DNA of 64,000 nucleotides from Microbacterium schleiferi (GTDB lineage: Bacteria > Actinomycetota > Actinomycetes > Actinomycetales > Microbacteriaceae): assembly GCF_020781975.1 (NCBI RefSeq), contig NZ_JAJGNI010000006.1, positions 62,001 through 126,000 of the forward strand, written 5' to 3'. The position numbers and the translations under genes were made by a program. The notes beneath the pieces are model-generated. The model was not told the DNA's origin. It did not search any database and was given only the letters and a program-made list of their open reading frames with translations. Below are positions 31,960 to 39,955 of this stretch, in pieces. The number at the start of each line of letters is the position of its first letter. Positions within the stretch are counted from its first letter, which is position 1.

Positions 31960-33207
31960 ATGAGACACCTGAAAGCCATCTCACTCGGCGGGGCAATCGC
32001 CGCGGTGGTGCTCGCAATGACACCGGCCGCGGCAATTGCCGAATCGGGTAACCAGAGCCCCGTGAAGGAGCCCGTCGAGGAGCCCATCACACCGACGTTC
32101 TCCGAGATCTCCTTCGCGCACCCGGTCAGCCTGGAGTCCGCGACGACCGTCGCTCGGGCGGCTGGGCTGCCGGTAGAGGGTTACCGGTTCGAGAGCGATT
32201 CGATCGTTGGCGACTTCTGGCTCGACGGCGGACTGACGGTCGAGGAGTTCCTTGCCGAGGTCAGGAAGGAAACAGGCACCGCTCCGGAGATCGTCACAGC
32301 GTACGTCGACGGGGAGGCATTCACGGACAAGCGTGAGCAGTCCCGCGGACTGGGTGACGTGGTCCTCGGCGCAGATCTCCCCGTGTACGACGCCCCAGAC
32401 GCTGTTGTTCCGACGGATCGCGGGCCCGCGGAGAGAAGTTCCACAGCGCAACTCTCCCCTGTTGTGGCGTCCTCGGCTGCCGCGGGGGACACGTGGCAGC
32501 CCAACGACGCTCAGGTGATGATCACGGACATGGGGCAGAACCTCTCGATCTCATCGCAGTACTCGTGGTGGTCACTAGACCCATACGCGTCCCCGTTGGT
32601 GATGGCAGATCATTGGGGCATGGAGTTCCAGGTCGACTTCTACACGAACAACAGGCCCTGGCCCCCCGGAACACCGATTACATTCCCCGGGAAGGATCTG
32701 CGTCCGAATTGCTCCGGCGATGACTACAAGGATTGGGCTGCTGCGTCGAACCAGCCGTTCGACTGGTTCGGATGGGTCATCGACGGCGCGAACGTGGTCG
32801 CGGCACCAGGTGCCCTCGGGCTCTATGGTGACTACAACGATCTGTCCGACCCCTGCAACGTGTCGACCGTCGCGGTGGGAATGGCACAGCCCTGGGCCAT
32901 GCCTTCAGGCACCTACGGCACGAACACTCTCATGATCTACTCCTACCCACTCCGGGGGCAGGAAACCCAGAGCAGGGTCGGATCAATCGTCCAACCCGTG
33001 ACCCGACACCAATGTGAGAACCAACCCTGGATGCCTCTCACAGACTGCATGGGGGTAACCGCCCTTAGCTATCCCGGTCCCGGTACTGGCCAGAACAGGA
33101 TGGTCCTCAACGCAGACAACAACAATCAGGCGCCCGACCTCTGCTGGTATTCCGGAGAGTTCGGCCTCGTCGCGGCACAGATCTGGTCATGCAACGGTCC
33201 GTACTGA
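31960..33207 (+). CDS. Unknown secreted protein
   Basis: 415 residues from ATG 31960, chosen because GGAGG lies 5 nt upstream. It has a Sec signal peptide (MRHLKAISLGGAIAAVVLAM, then TPAAAIAES), with cleavage expected after about residue 28. The N-terminal part (to ~180) is a separate acidic domain with VSLESATTVARAAGLPVEGYR. The C-terminal half has six or more cysteines (NCSGD, DPCN, HQCEN, DCMG, LCWYS, WSCNG) that could form disulfides, and aromatic-rich segments. There is no LPXTG or TM anchor. I recognise no family. Base composition is lower in GC than its neighbours, which suggests acquisition. Confidence 0.8.
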   Translation: MRHLKAISLGGAIAAVVLAMTPAAAIAESGNQSPVKEPVEEPITPTFSEISFAHPVSLESATTVARAAGLPVEGYRFESDSIVGDFWLDGGLTVEEFLAEVRKETGTAPEIVTAYVDGEAFTDKREQSRGLGDVVLGADLPVYDAPDAVVPTDRGPAERSSTAQLSPVVASSAAAGDTWQPNDAQVMITDMGQNLSISSQYSWWSLDPYASPLVMADHWGMEFQVDFYTNNRPWPPGTPITFPGKDLRPNCSGDDYKDWAAASNQPFDWFGWVIDGANVVAAPGALGLYGDYNDLSDPCNVSTVAVGMAQPWAMPSGTYGTNTLMIYSYPLRGQETQSRVGSIVQPVTRHQCENQPWMPLTDCMGVTALSYPGPGTGQNRMVLNADNNNQAPDLCWYSGEFGLVAAQIWSCNGPY

Positions 33208-33234
33208 TCTGGTGTCGTCCTGTTTAGTAGATAC

Positions 33235-33774
33235 ATGAGCGCACAACCTCGACTGCACCAGTCCGGCCTTCTCGGGCTGGGCTGGTGCAGTCTGCTCGTC
33301 TCTCTTCTGATCCCGCTCTTCGTCTCCGCCGGCCACTACATGCAGCAACGCAGTCCGTACTGCCAAATCGGCTCCACGTTGAGCGCCGTGCCGCTGCTCT
33401 ACAGCTGCGGCGAACCCTCCGACCAGCAATTGGTCATCGGCTGGATCGGTGCGATCGTCACGATCGTCCTGTTCGTGGTCGCGGTCGTCTCCGCCGCTCT
33501 CGCCCTATGGAAGGTGAGAAGCGCGCGGAGGCTGTCACCGGGACTATGGTCCACCTTCGCCTTCGCGATGACAACCCTCGCCGTGATGGCTGTCATCGCG
33601 TTGATGGTCCTCGCAGTCGATGGGGTCCGAACAGCCTCGTGGATCATCTACGCCTCATTCCTGGGTACCGTCGTCTACGTCGTCGGTGGCATCGTGGCCA
33701 TCATCGTCAGCGTGAGAGCAGCGAATCTCGAGGAGAAGCTTCAGACGCAGGGTCGCTCCGAGTCGGGAACGTAG
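33235..33774 (+). CDS. Four-TM membrane protein of unknown function
   Basis: 179 residues with four hydrophobic segments (about 11-33, 66-92, 103-128 and 138-160). An extracellular loop between the first two carries two cysteines (SPYCQIG and YSCGEP). It follows the secreted protein gene by 27 bp and may be co-transcribed. No family was recognised. A role as membrane partner of the secreted protein is possible only by position. Confidence 0.75.
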   Translation: MSAQPRLHQSGLLGLGWCSLLVSLLIPLFVSAGHYMQQRSPYCQIGSTLSAVPLLYSCGEPSDQQLVIGWIGAIVTIVLFVVAVVSAALALWKVRSARRLSPGLWSTFAFAMTTLAVMAVIALMVLAVDGVRTASWIIYASFLGTVVYVVGGIVAIIVSVRAANLEEKLQTQGRSESGT

Positions 33775-33806
33775 TCGACCGTGCGGGGCCTGATGATCCG
33801 CGCGGG

Positions 33807-33880
33807 CGCTGGGACGGTCGCTACCGGTAGCCCACCGCGGTGCCCAGCAGTGAGCCGATGCTGTGGGTGGCGGATCGGAC
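33807..33880 (+). pseudogene. Decayed fragment of a DUF3800-like gene
   Basis: This stretch aligns with 34483-34553 in the gene at 34074. The core GTGAGCCGATGCTGTGGGTG is identical, and the translation SEPMLWVAD matches GEPMLWVAD. A 1-nt insertion and an in-frame TAG break the frame. It is immediately followed by the right 37-bp repeat. It is the remnant of a second copy of the downstream gene. Confidence 0.7.
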
Positions 33881-33890
33881 GTGTCTCACA

Positions 33891-33927
33891 GAACGATCGT
33901 CTTTCGGACGCGGGGTCGCTGAGAGGC
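33891..33927 (+). repeat. 37-bp direct repeat, right copy
   Basis: Direct repeat of 31451-31487, 2,440 bp apart. Together they enclose the XRE, secreted-protein and membrane-protein genes. No integrase or transposase is nearby, so this may be a recombination footprint or a remnant of duplicated gene ends. Confidence 0.85.
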
Positions 33928-34073
33928 TTCATGGTCGTTGGCGAGAGGCGTCGTGCGAGGCCGGTCCTCTACGGCCTCCTGCGGCGTTCTGAGCGCCTCT
34001 AGGGCGTTCTGGGCATCCATGGTGGGGTGGGAGCGGCCTCGAGGGTGTCGTGTGTGGCCGGTAGCGTGTGGGC

Positions 34074-34646
34074 GTGGAGTCGCTTCAGCTGTCAGCGTGG
34101 GGCGATGAGAGCATGCGCGAGGTTGGCGGGATCTCTCACTACCTGCTGGGTGTGGTCGTTGCTGAGGACAGTCGGTGCGACGAGCTGCGGGAGCGGATGC
34201 GGGAGCTGCACACTCGCGGGCCGAAGCTTCATTGGCGTGATCTTGAGGGCGCCGAGCAGGCGCGGGTGATCGCGAGCATCGCGGCGTTCGATGCGTACCA
34301 CGTGGTCGTGGTGGGGGCGCCGGTGAATCCCCGCAAGCAGGAGAGAGCGCGGGCGCTGTGCATCCAGCGGATGTTGTGGGAGCTCGAGCGGCAAGGCGTG
34401 ACTCGGCTCACGCTCGAGTCGCGAGGTCGATCGCTGGACGGCGCCGATATGCGGACAGTGGAGCGGATGCGCGGGGCGCAGTCGCTGGGTCGGTCGCTGC
34501 GGGTGTTCCATGCGCTGCCCAGTGGTGAGCCGATGCTGTGGGTGGCTGACCAGACCCTCGGGGCGTACGGGGAGTCGATCGCGAACCGGAGTCAGTTCTT
34601 CGAGCCGATCCGTTCCGCGACCACGATCGTGGATATCCGGCTGTAG
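34074..34646 (+). CDS. DUF3800-like protein
   Basis: 190 residues from GTG 34074, supported by TAGCGT (34062-34067) 6 nt upstream (leaderless). The N-terminal strand LSAWGDES has the Asp-Glu-Ser of DUF3800, and a second conserved region is GPKLHWRDL. The later part includes LTLESRGRSLDGADMRTV and MLWVADQTLGAYGE, which resembles the C-terminal acidic motif of the family (a predicted RNase H-like fold). DUF3800 genes are common in accessory and mobile regions, and their function is unproven. A decayed partial copy lies just upstream. Confidence 0.7.
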   Translation: MESLQLSAWGDESMREVGGISHYLLGVVVAEDSRCDELRERMRELHTRGPKLHWRDLEGAEQARVIASIAAFDAYHVVVVGAPVNPRKQERARALCIQRMLWELERQGVTRLTLESRGRSLDGADMRTVERMRGAQSLGRSLRVFHALPSGEPMLWVADQTLGAYGESIANRSQFFEPIRSATTIVDIRL

Positions 34647-34654
34647 CAGCGCGA

Positions 34655-34690
34655 AAGCCGGGTCCCGTCAAACGGCGGGGGTCCCGGCTT
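34655..34690 (+). terminator. Strong hairpin terminator after the DUF3800-like gene
   Basis: AAGCCGGGTCCC (34655-34666) pairs with GGGTCCCGGCTT (34679-34690) with a single mismatch, followed by a pyrimidine run. It begins 8 nt after the stop. A second CCCCC/GGGGG hairpin follows at about 34703-34716. Confidence 0.75.
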
Positions 34691-34811
34691 CTACTTCCCT
34701 TCCCCCCAGCAGGGGGCGGGCTGCGTCCAGTCTAGGACATATCCGTTCACTGTTGGCTGTATACGGCCGTAGCCGTCGCGCTCGGCCGCGGGACGGCTAC
34801 GGGTGCTGTCA

Positions 34812-35093
34812 TCACGCCGGGTCGCCCTCGGGCGCCTCGGTTAGTCGGATGGGGTGGTCGGGTTCGAGGTAGAACTCGTCGAACGTGTCGCCGTCTTCGT
34901 TGTCGGCGGGCCAGAGGCCGATGTTGATCTTGTGGCCATCGAAGGCGAGCCAGGCGATTTCGCGGGGTGGGATGCGGACGGGGAGGAGCAGGTTGGGGCT
35001 GGGGATTTCCCAGCTGATCCAGGCACCGACGTGGGGGTGCCCCAGTTCCCCCGCGATGGTGGGGTTCTGGGGCACCTGAGCATTGCCGGTCAC
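34812..35093 (-). CDS. Small hypothetical protein, last of a three-gene set
   Basis: 93 residues from GTG 35093, which overlaps the upstream stop by 4 bp. It reads as a compact beta-rich protein (AGELGHPHVGAWISWEIPSPN; LLPVRIPPREIAWLAFDGH; INIGLWPADNEDGDTFDEFY). No known family. The conserved-looking DGDTFDEFYLEPDHPIRL tail suggests a real protein rather than a spurious frame. It sits in the accessory region. Confidence 0.65.
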   Translation of the reverse strand: MTGNAQVPQNPTIAGELGHPHVGAWISWEIPSPNLLLPVRIPPREIAWLAFDGHKINIGLWPADNEDGDTFDEFYLEPDHPIRLTEAPEGDPA

Positions 35094-35581
35094 AGGGTCT
35101 CGCCTTCGGTGAGGTAGAGGCCGGTGTCGATGTAGTGCTGGCAGAATGCTGAGCTTTCCCGGTCGAGGATGCCGGGTTCGATGAGCGCGATCCACCGGTT
35201 GACTTCGGTGACGAACTGGGGGTCGTTGCGGTCGTCCCAATCAGTGTCGTTACGCGCCCACCGGTAGATGATTTCGCCGGCGAGGCTGGAGTAGCCGCCT
35301 GCGTGAAGGACTTGGGCGATGGAGAGCGCTTCGACGTATTGGAGGCCACCGAAGACCTCGACGTCGCAGCGGGCGACGACTGACCAGGTTTCCGCGAGGA
35401 TGCGTACCGCGTCGGTCATAGTGGGGCGTTCGGGGGTTGCCACGGCCGCGGTGGCGCCGTTGTGGTGGCGGGCGACGTGGAGGCTGAGTTGTTCGGTGAG
35501 TTCGGTGTCGGTGAAGGCGACGAGGGTTTCGGGGCACATGCTGCAGGCTTCGGTGAGAGCGCGCGGTTCGGGGGTGCTCAT
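35090..35581 (-). CDS. Hypothetical protein, middle of a three-gene set
   Basis: 163 residues from ATG 35581 with GGAG upstream. The N-terminus has ACSMCPETLVAFTDTELTEQLSLHVARHH, where CxxC and the later His-x3-His-His could bind zinc. The C-terminal half is helical (VEALSIAQVLHAGGYSSLAGEIIYRWARND). Family unknown. It is coupled to the downstream small gene and 26 bp from the upstream one, so the three form an operon. Confidence 0.65.
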   Translation of the reverse strand: MSTPEPRALTEACSMCPETLVAFTDTELTEQLSLHVARHHNGATAAVATPERPTMTDAVRILAETWSVVARCDVEVFGGLQYVEALSIAQVLHAGGYSSLAGEIIYRWARNDTDWDDRNDPQFVTEVNRWIALIEPGILDRESSAFCQHYIDTGLYLTEGETL

Positions 35582-35607
35582 GGTGATCTCCGTTCGGGGT
35601 GGTGTGG

Positions 35608-36225
35608 TCAGTTGTGGTCGCTGAGGTCGAAGCCGCCGTAGGGGCTGTAGTCGGGGACGTGACGCATGCCGCTGCCGCCCCGGTCGGTGAGGATGGGTGC
35701 GCCGGGGACGCGGAAGTTCTCGGGGTAGTTCGCGTCGAACCAGGCTTCGAGCGCGGGGGTCATTTTCCGGGTGCCCATGTGCCCGCGGAGTTTGCTGGGC
35801 AGGGTGGGGAGGTCGCGCCATCCGGGCATGGCGTGGTCGTGCCAGGCTTCGACGGCGGTGTTCTCGTCGTCGGTGATCGCTTGCCAGGAGCAGACGCTGC
35901 AGACGCTCTTGTAGAGGAGTTCGCCTACGCACGAGCAGGCGTGATACTCGGCGCCGTGGTGGTCGCAGCGGAGGTCTGTGATCCAGGTGGTGAGGTTGTG
36001 GTGCTCGAGGTCGAGTGCCCCGGCTGCGGGGGCAGGGCGCCACAGGTGGCATCGACGCCAGGTGCCGGGTGTTTGTTCGGCTCGCCAACGCTCGAGCGCT
36101 GCGGCGAGTTCGTCGGGGGTGTGGTAGGCGCTGGTGTAGTGCAGGGGTGCGCCGTCCCAGGTGGGTAGTGCGGCGATTTCGGCTTCAACGATCAGCTGGT
36201 CGATGGCGCTTGTGAGGTCGAGCAT
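35608..36225 (-). CDS. DUF6349-like protein with Cys/His cluster
   Basis: 205 residues from ATG 36225. A zinc-site-like cluster lies mid-protein (RCDHHGAEYHACSC, then CSVCSW). The C-terminus MRHVPDYSPYGGFDLSDHN resembles the tail of the DUF6349 family found in actinobacterial plasmids and integrated elements; this assignment is from memory of the family and is not certain. It is the first gene of the three-gene minus-strand set and supports an accessory/mobile origin for 31-36.5 kb. Confidence 0.6.
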   Translation of the reverse strand: MLDLTSAIDQLIVEAEIAALPTWDGAPLHYTSAYHTPDELAAALERWRAEQTPGTWRRCHLWRPAPAAGALDLEHHNLTTWITDLRCDHHGAEYHACSCVGELLYKSVCSVCSWQAITDDENTAVEAWHDHAMPGWRDLPTLPSKLRGHMGTRKMTPALEAWFDANYPENFRVPGAPILTDRGGSGMRHVPDYSPYGGFDLSDHN

Positions 36226-36535
36226 TGTGGTCTTTCCCTTCCCGAACATTTCCCTGGGCCTTGGCGGCAAGGAGATCTCCGTGGTCGGTGGAGCCGACCT
36301 ATGATCGGATGCCGGCAAGGGACCAGGAGTCAGTGGAGGCTGCGGAGGAGCTCGAGCTCCCGGTTGGGCGCTCGGGACGCTGCAGTCGCTGTCGAAGGAG
36401 CAGTTGACGCGGAGAGTGCACGTGCTGTCGATCGCGCCAGAGCGTCTGCCGTTGGAGGGAGGGTGCAGAGGGATCGTTGCGGGCTTGTAAGCAAACTCCC
36501 CGTAAGGGCGCGAACGCCGCTGGCAGACTAGGTTC
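36226..36535. other. Intergenic stretch without a recognised gene
   Basis: This 310-bp gap separates the divergent accessory operon and the gene at 36536. I see no conserved protein, RNA or repeat in it. Its right end carries CAGACT (36524-36529) 6 nt before ATG 36536, a probable leaderless promoter. Confidence 0.5.
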
Positions 36536-36925
36536 ATGGTCACCCTGCTGCTTGACTCCGCCCACCTGGAGGTGGCGTTGTCGGGGTCTGAGCGGCTGCT
36601 TGCATTCCGGCGGCAGAATGTAGACCTCCCGCGCGACACGATTGCAAAGGTTCAGCTCACCGACGACGTGTGGACCTGGCTTCGCGGCGTGCCGAGCCCC
36701 GGCACGCATGTGCGCGGTGTCGTCGCCATGGGAACCTGGAAGTCAGCCGGCAGCGAGGATTTCGTCCTGGTGCGCGGGCGGCGGCCCGGTGTCGTGATCG
36801 ACCTTGAGGAGCATCCGGACTACGAACGCATCGTGCTCACGACGCGACACGGTCTGGCGCTGGTCCAGGCGCTCCGGCTGGATGTCGAGGGCCCAGCCGA
36901 AGACGTCGCCGACCTCGTCAGCTGA
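36536..36925 (+). CDS. Hypothetical protein, possibly PH-like
   Basis: 129 residues from ATG 36536. It is beta-rich, and DFVLVRGRRPGVVIDLEEHPDYERIVLTTRHGLALVQAL resembles small actinobacterial pleckstrin-like proteins, although I cannot confirm the family. There is no signal peptide or TM helix, so it is cytoplasmic. Its 3' end overlaps the convergent ABC permease gene by 8 nt. Confidence 0.65.
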   Translation: MVTLLLDSAHLEVALSGSERLLAFRRQNVDLPRDTIAKVQLTDDVWTWLRGVPSPGTHVRGVVAMGTWKSAGSEDFVLVRGRRPGVVIDLEEHPDYERIVLTTRHGLALVQALRLDVEGPAEDVADLVS

Positions 36926-37736
36926 CGTCGCGGCGCCAGTTGAGCGCGTAGCCGAGCACGAGCAGCACAAGCGCGTAGCCGAGCAGGACGGCGCCGCCAG
37001 CCCACCATTCGAGTCCGCTCGTGCTGGCTCCTGCGCCCGCCATCTGGAAGATGCTGGCTCCGACGAGGGCATCGCTTGCCGCGCCCGGCAGGTAGTTCGT
37101 GACGGTGTCGAGTCCCTCCACGAACGCGCCTGCCGTGCGGGCGATCGGTTCGAGGAACTGCGTGAAGACAAGCACTCCGACGACGGCGGCTACCTGGTTG
37201 CGCACCAGCGTGCCGACCCCGATCCCGACGACCACCCAGATCGTCAGCGCGAGCACGACCCGCGCGATCAGCGCCCAGGTCGACCCGGCTCCCAAGTCGG
37301 TATCGATACCGAACACCGTGAGAAACCCCGCCGCGGGCCCGACCGATGACAGCGCGCCGACGATCCCGAAGCCCACGCCGACCACAATGCCCGCGACGAT
37401 CTTCGCCCACAGGACGGTGCCGCGGCGGGGGGTTGCAAGGAACGTTGCCGTCAGAGTCTTGTGCCGGAACTCGGTCGTAACGATGAGGGTGCCCAGGATG
37501 AGCGGGATGACATAGCCGACGCTCGCCGCCAGCGAATACAGCAGGGGGGCGACGCCCTCGGTCGGGACCGGCGCACCGTCTCCAGGAAGGGTTCCGTTGC
37601 TGACGGCCCCGAACACGAACGCAAGCGCGCCTGCCGTGGAGGCGATGTAGACCACGAGCACGAGCCCCAACACCCACCACAGGGATGTCGAAAAGAACTT
37701 GGTGAACTCCGACCGGGTAACGGTGGCGACGGTCAT
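36918..37736 (-). CDS. ABC-2 type transporter permease
   Basis: 272 residues with six TM segments. The pattern is that of actinobacterial ABC-2 permeases: an amphipathic N-terminal helix (TRSEFTKFFSTSLWWVLGL), GYVIPLILGTLIVTTEFRHKTLTATFLATPRRG between TM2 and TM3, and GVGTLVRNQVAAVVG. It pairs with the ATPase encoded upstream (4-bp overlap) to form an exporter of unknown substrate. The EFRHKT.T.TFLATPRR motif is typical of bacitracin- or multidrug-type systems, but does not define the cargo. Confidence 0.88.
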   Translation of the reverse strand: MTVATVTRSEFTKFFSTSLWWVLGLVLVVYIASTAGALAFVFGAVSNGTLPGDGAPVPTEGVAPLLYSLAASVGYVIPLILGTLIVTTEFRHKTLTATFLATPRRGTVLWAKIVAGIVVGVGFGIVGALSSVGPAAGFLTVFGIDTDLGAGSTWALIARVVLALTIWVVVGIGVGTLVRNQVAAVVGVLVFTQFLEPIARTAGAFVEGLDTVTNYLPGAASDALVGASIFQMAGAGASTSGLEWWAGGAVLLGYALVLLVLGYALNWRRDVS

Positions 37737-38767
37737 CGGTTCGCCCCTTCCTCGTCGGCTGACGCACCGACGGGCGTATCGGCCTCGGAATCCGACGCCG
37801 TCGTGACCTCAGGCTGCTCCTCGGTCTCGATCGGGACCTCTGGCTGAGGCTCGTCCGTCAGCAGCCGCGGCGGCCTCGTTCCGTTGACGTACTCGAGGAA
37901 GATCTCTTCGAGGGCCGGCCCCCGGTCGGTCAGTGCCGAGAGGGCGATGCCGGCAGAGGCAGCGATCGCGCCCACACGAGCGGCGTCGAGGCCCTCCACC
38001 TGGATGCCGGTGCGCAGGATTTCGAGCGGAACACCCGCAGCCTCCAGCGCCGTGACGAGTGCGCCGCGGTCGGGAGAGTCGACGAGGGTGACCGGAACCT
38101 CCTGGTACGCGAGGTCGGCGAGCGACCCCTCGAAGACGAGGCGTCCGCCCGAGATGATGAGCGCGGCATCCACCGTCTGCTGCACTTCGGCGAGAAGGTG
38201 AGACGACACCAGGATCGTCCGCCCCTCGCCGGCCAGAGTCCGCAGGAACGACCGCATCCAGCGGATGCCTTCGGGATCGAGGCCATTGGTGGGCTCGTCG
38301 AGCACGAGCACGCCGGGGTCACCGAGCAGCGCGAACGCAACCCCGAGCCGCTGGCGCATCCCGAGGGAGTAGCCGCCGACCTTGCGTCCCGCAGCGTGCG
38401 AGAGTCCGACCAGCTCCAGTACCTCATCGACGCGCGAACGCGGGATGCCGGCAGCTTGTGCATACACCGTGAGATGGGCTGCTCCCGTGCGGCCAGGATG
38501 AAACCCGGTCGCCTCGAGAACCGCACCGACCGTGTGCAGGGGATGGGTGAGTTCGTCGTAGCGGCGACCGCCGATGGTCGCCGAGCCGGAGGTGGGACGG
38601 ATCAGACCCAGCAGCATCCGCAGCGTCGTGGTCTTGCCGGCCCCATTGGGTCCGAGAAACGCCGTGATGCGCCCCGGCTGGATGCTGCACGTGAGGTCGG
38701 CGACTGCCGAGATCGTCCCGAAGCGCTTGGTAAGCCCCGCGAACTCCAGAACCTGTCCGTCGGGCAT
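37733..38767 (-). CDS. ABC transporter ATP-binding protein
   Basis: 344 residues from ATG 38767 with GGAGGGG upstream. Walker A is GPNGAGKTTTL (about 39-49), the signature YSLGMRQRLGVA, Walker B VLVLDEPTNGLDPEG, and the switch His is in LVSSHLLAEVQ. After the nucleotide-binding domain, a regulatory C-terminal part (EEIFLEYVNG) is followed by an acidic tail of about 45 residues rich in E, D and T, which is unusual for the family. It partners the downstream permease. Confidence 0.92.
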   Translation of the reverse strand: MPDGQVLEFAGLTKRFGTISAVADLTCSIQPGRITAFLGPNGAGKTTTLRMLLGLIRPTSGSATIGGRRYDELTHPLHTVGAVLEATGFHPGRTGAAHLTVYAQAAGIPRSRVDEVLELVGLSHAAGRKVGGYSLGMRQRLGVAFALLGDPGVLVLDEPTNGLDPEGIRWMRSFLRTLAGEGRTILVSSHLLAEVQQTVDAALIISGGRLVFEGSLADLAYQEVPVTLVDSPDRGALVTALEAAGVPLEILRTGIQVEGLDAARVGAIAASAGIALSALTDRGPALEEIFLEYVNGTRPPRLLTDEPQPEVPIETEEQPEVTTASDSEADTPVGASADEEGANR

Positions 38768-38892
38768 GACGAGCCCCTCCCTGGGTGTGGATTGCGCACC
38801 AGTTTGGCCGACGCAGCCCTTACGGATGCGGCACCACGCCCGAGGGCGGTCGAAGACCCCCCTCCGTGGCGGTCCCTCGCTACCGTGGGACC

Positions 38893-39939
38893 GTGGAGAG
38901 TACACCGACGGTTGAGATCGAGCAGCGCGGCGAGATCGGCATCCTGACCCTGCAACGACCGCGGGCGCTGAACGCCCTCGATCTCGAGATGGTCGAGGTG
39001 CTTGCCGCGGCTCTTGAGCGGTGGGAGCGGGACGACAGCATCCGAGCTGTCGTTCTGCGCGGCGGCGGCGATCGCGGGTTCTGCGCCGGGGGCGATGTTC
39101 GCGGGCTGTACGAGACGCTGATCGGCGATCATCCCGAGCAGGTCGAGGCCTTCTTCCGCGCCGAGTACGCCCTCAACGCCCGGATCGCGGAGTATCGGCA
39201 TCCGATCGTCGCGTTCGCCGACGGGATCACGATGGGCGGTGGAATCGGTCTTGCCGGCCATGCCTCGCACCGCATCGTCACCGAGCGATCGATGCTCGCG
39301 ATGCCCGAAACGCGGATCGGCTTCACGCCGGATGTCGGCGGATCGTGGCTGCTCGGCCGTGCCCCCGGGCGGGTCGGCGAGTACCTGGCGCTCACCGGCA
39401 ACACCGTCGGGCCGGCCGACGCCATAGCGGCGGGCCTTGCCGACCACCACGTCCCGAGCGTGCGGCTCGAAGGCCTGCTGTCGGCGCTCGAGGATAGGGT
39501 CGACCTCGACAGTGCGATCCAGGCCGTCGCGACAGATCCAGCTCCCGGAACCCTGACCGGTGAGCTGGAGTGGATCGACGTCGCGTTCGCCCAGCCGACC
39601 GTCGCCCAGATCGTCGACGCACTGCGCGGACGGCCCGAGGATGCCGCGCGCGAGACCGCTGCGCACCTCGGGACGCTTCCGCCCACAGCGCTCGCGGTGA
39701 CGCTCGAGGCGGTCCGACGCGCGCGGAAGCTCCCCGACCTGCGCGCAGCGCTTGCCCAGGAGTACGGGCTTGTGCTGTGGTTCGGGACGACGCAGCCCGA
39801 TCTCGTGGAGGGCATTCGCGCGCAACTCGTCGACAAAGACCGCTCACCGCGCTGGAACCCCGCCCCCGGCCAGGAGCTTCCCGCCGACCTTCTCGATCAG
39901 GCTTACGGGTTCACGCCGCCGACGCCCCTCTGGGGCTGA
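38893..39939 (+). CDS. 3-Hydroxyisobutyryl-CoA hydrolase / enoyl-CoA hydratase family protein
   Basis: 348 residues from GTG 38893 (TACCGT at 38881-38886, 6 nt spacer, leaderless). It has a crotonase fold with oxyanion-hole segments RGFCAGGDVRGLYE and GITMGGGIGLAGH. ETRIGFTPDVGGSWLLGRAPG carries the Glu/Asp typical of the HIBCH branch, which is longer than ordinary enoyl-CoA hydratases. The C-terminal HIBCH region (LGTLPPTALAVTLEAVRRAR; the usual final Pro/Trp segment RSPRWNP) is present. It would hydrolyse 3-hydroxyisobutyryl-CoA in valine breakdown. It is monocistronic. Confidence 0.85.
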   Translation: MESTPTVEIEQRGEIGILTLQRPRALNALDLEMVEVLAAALERWERDDSIRAVVLRGGGDRGFCAGGDVRGLYETLIGDHPEQVEAFFRAEYALNARIAEYRHPIVAFADGITMGGGIGLAGHASHRIVTERSMLAMPETRIGFTPDVGGSWLLGRAPGRVGEYLALTGNTVGPADAIAAGLADHHVPSVRLEGLLSALEDRVDLDSAIQAVATDPAPGTLTGELEWIDVAFAQPTVAQIVDALRGRPEDAARETAAHLGTLPPTALAVTLEAVRRARKLPDLRAALAQEYGLVLWFGTTQPDLVEGIRAQLVDKDRSPRWNPAPGQELPADLLDQAYGFTPPTPLWG

Positions 39940-39955
39940 GACCGGGCCCGGGGCC

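Noticed and set aside
34747..35349. 200-codon minus frame rich in Ser/Pro/Thr overlapping the small accessory genes
   Set aside because: Its composition is that of a shifted frame, and the neighbouring frames (34812-35093 and 35090-35581) form a coupled pair with sensible composition.
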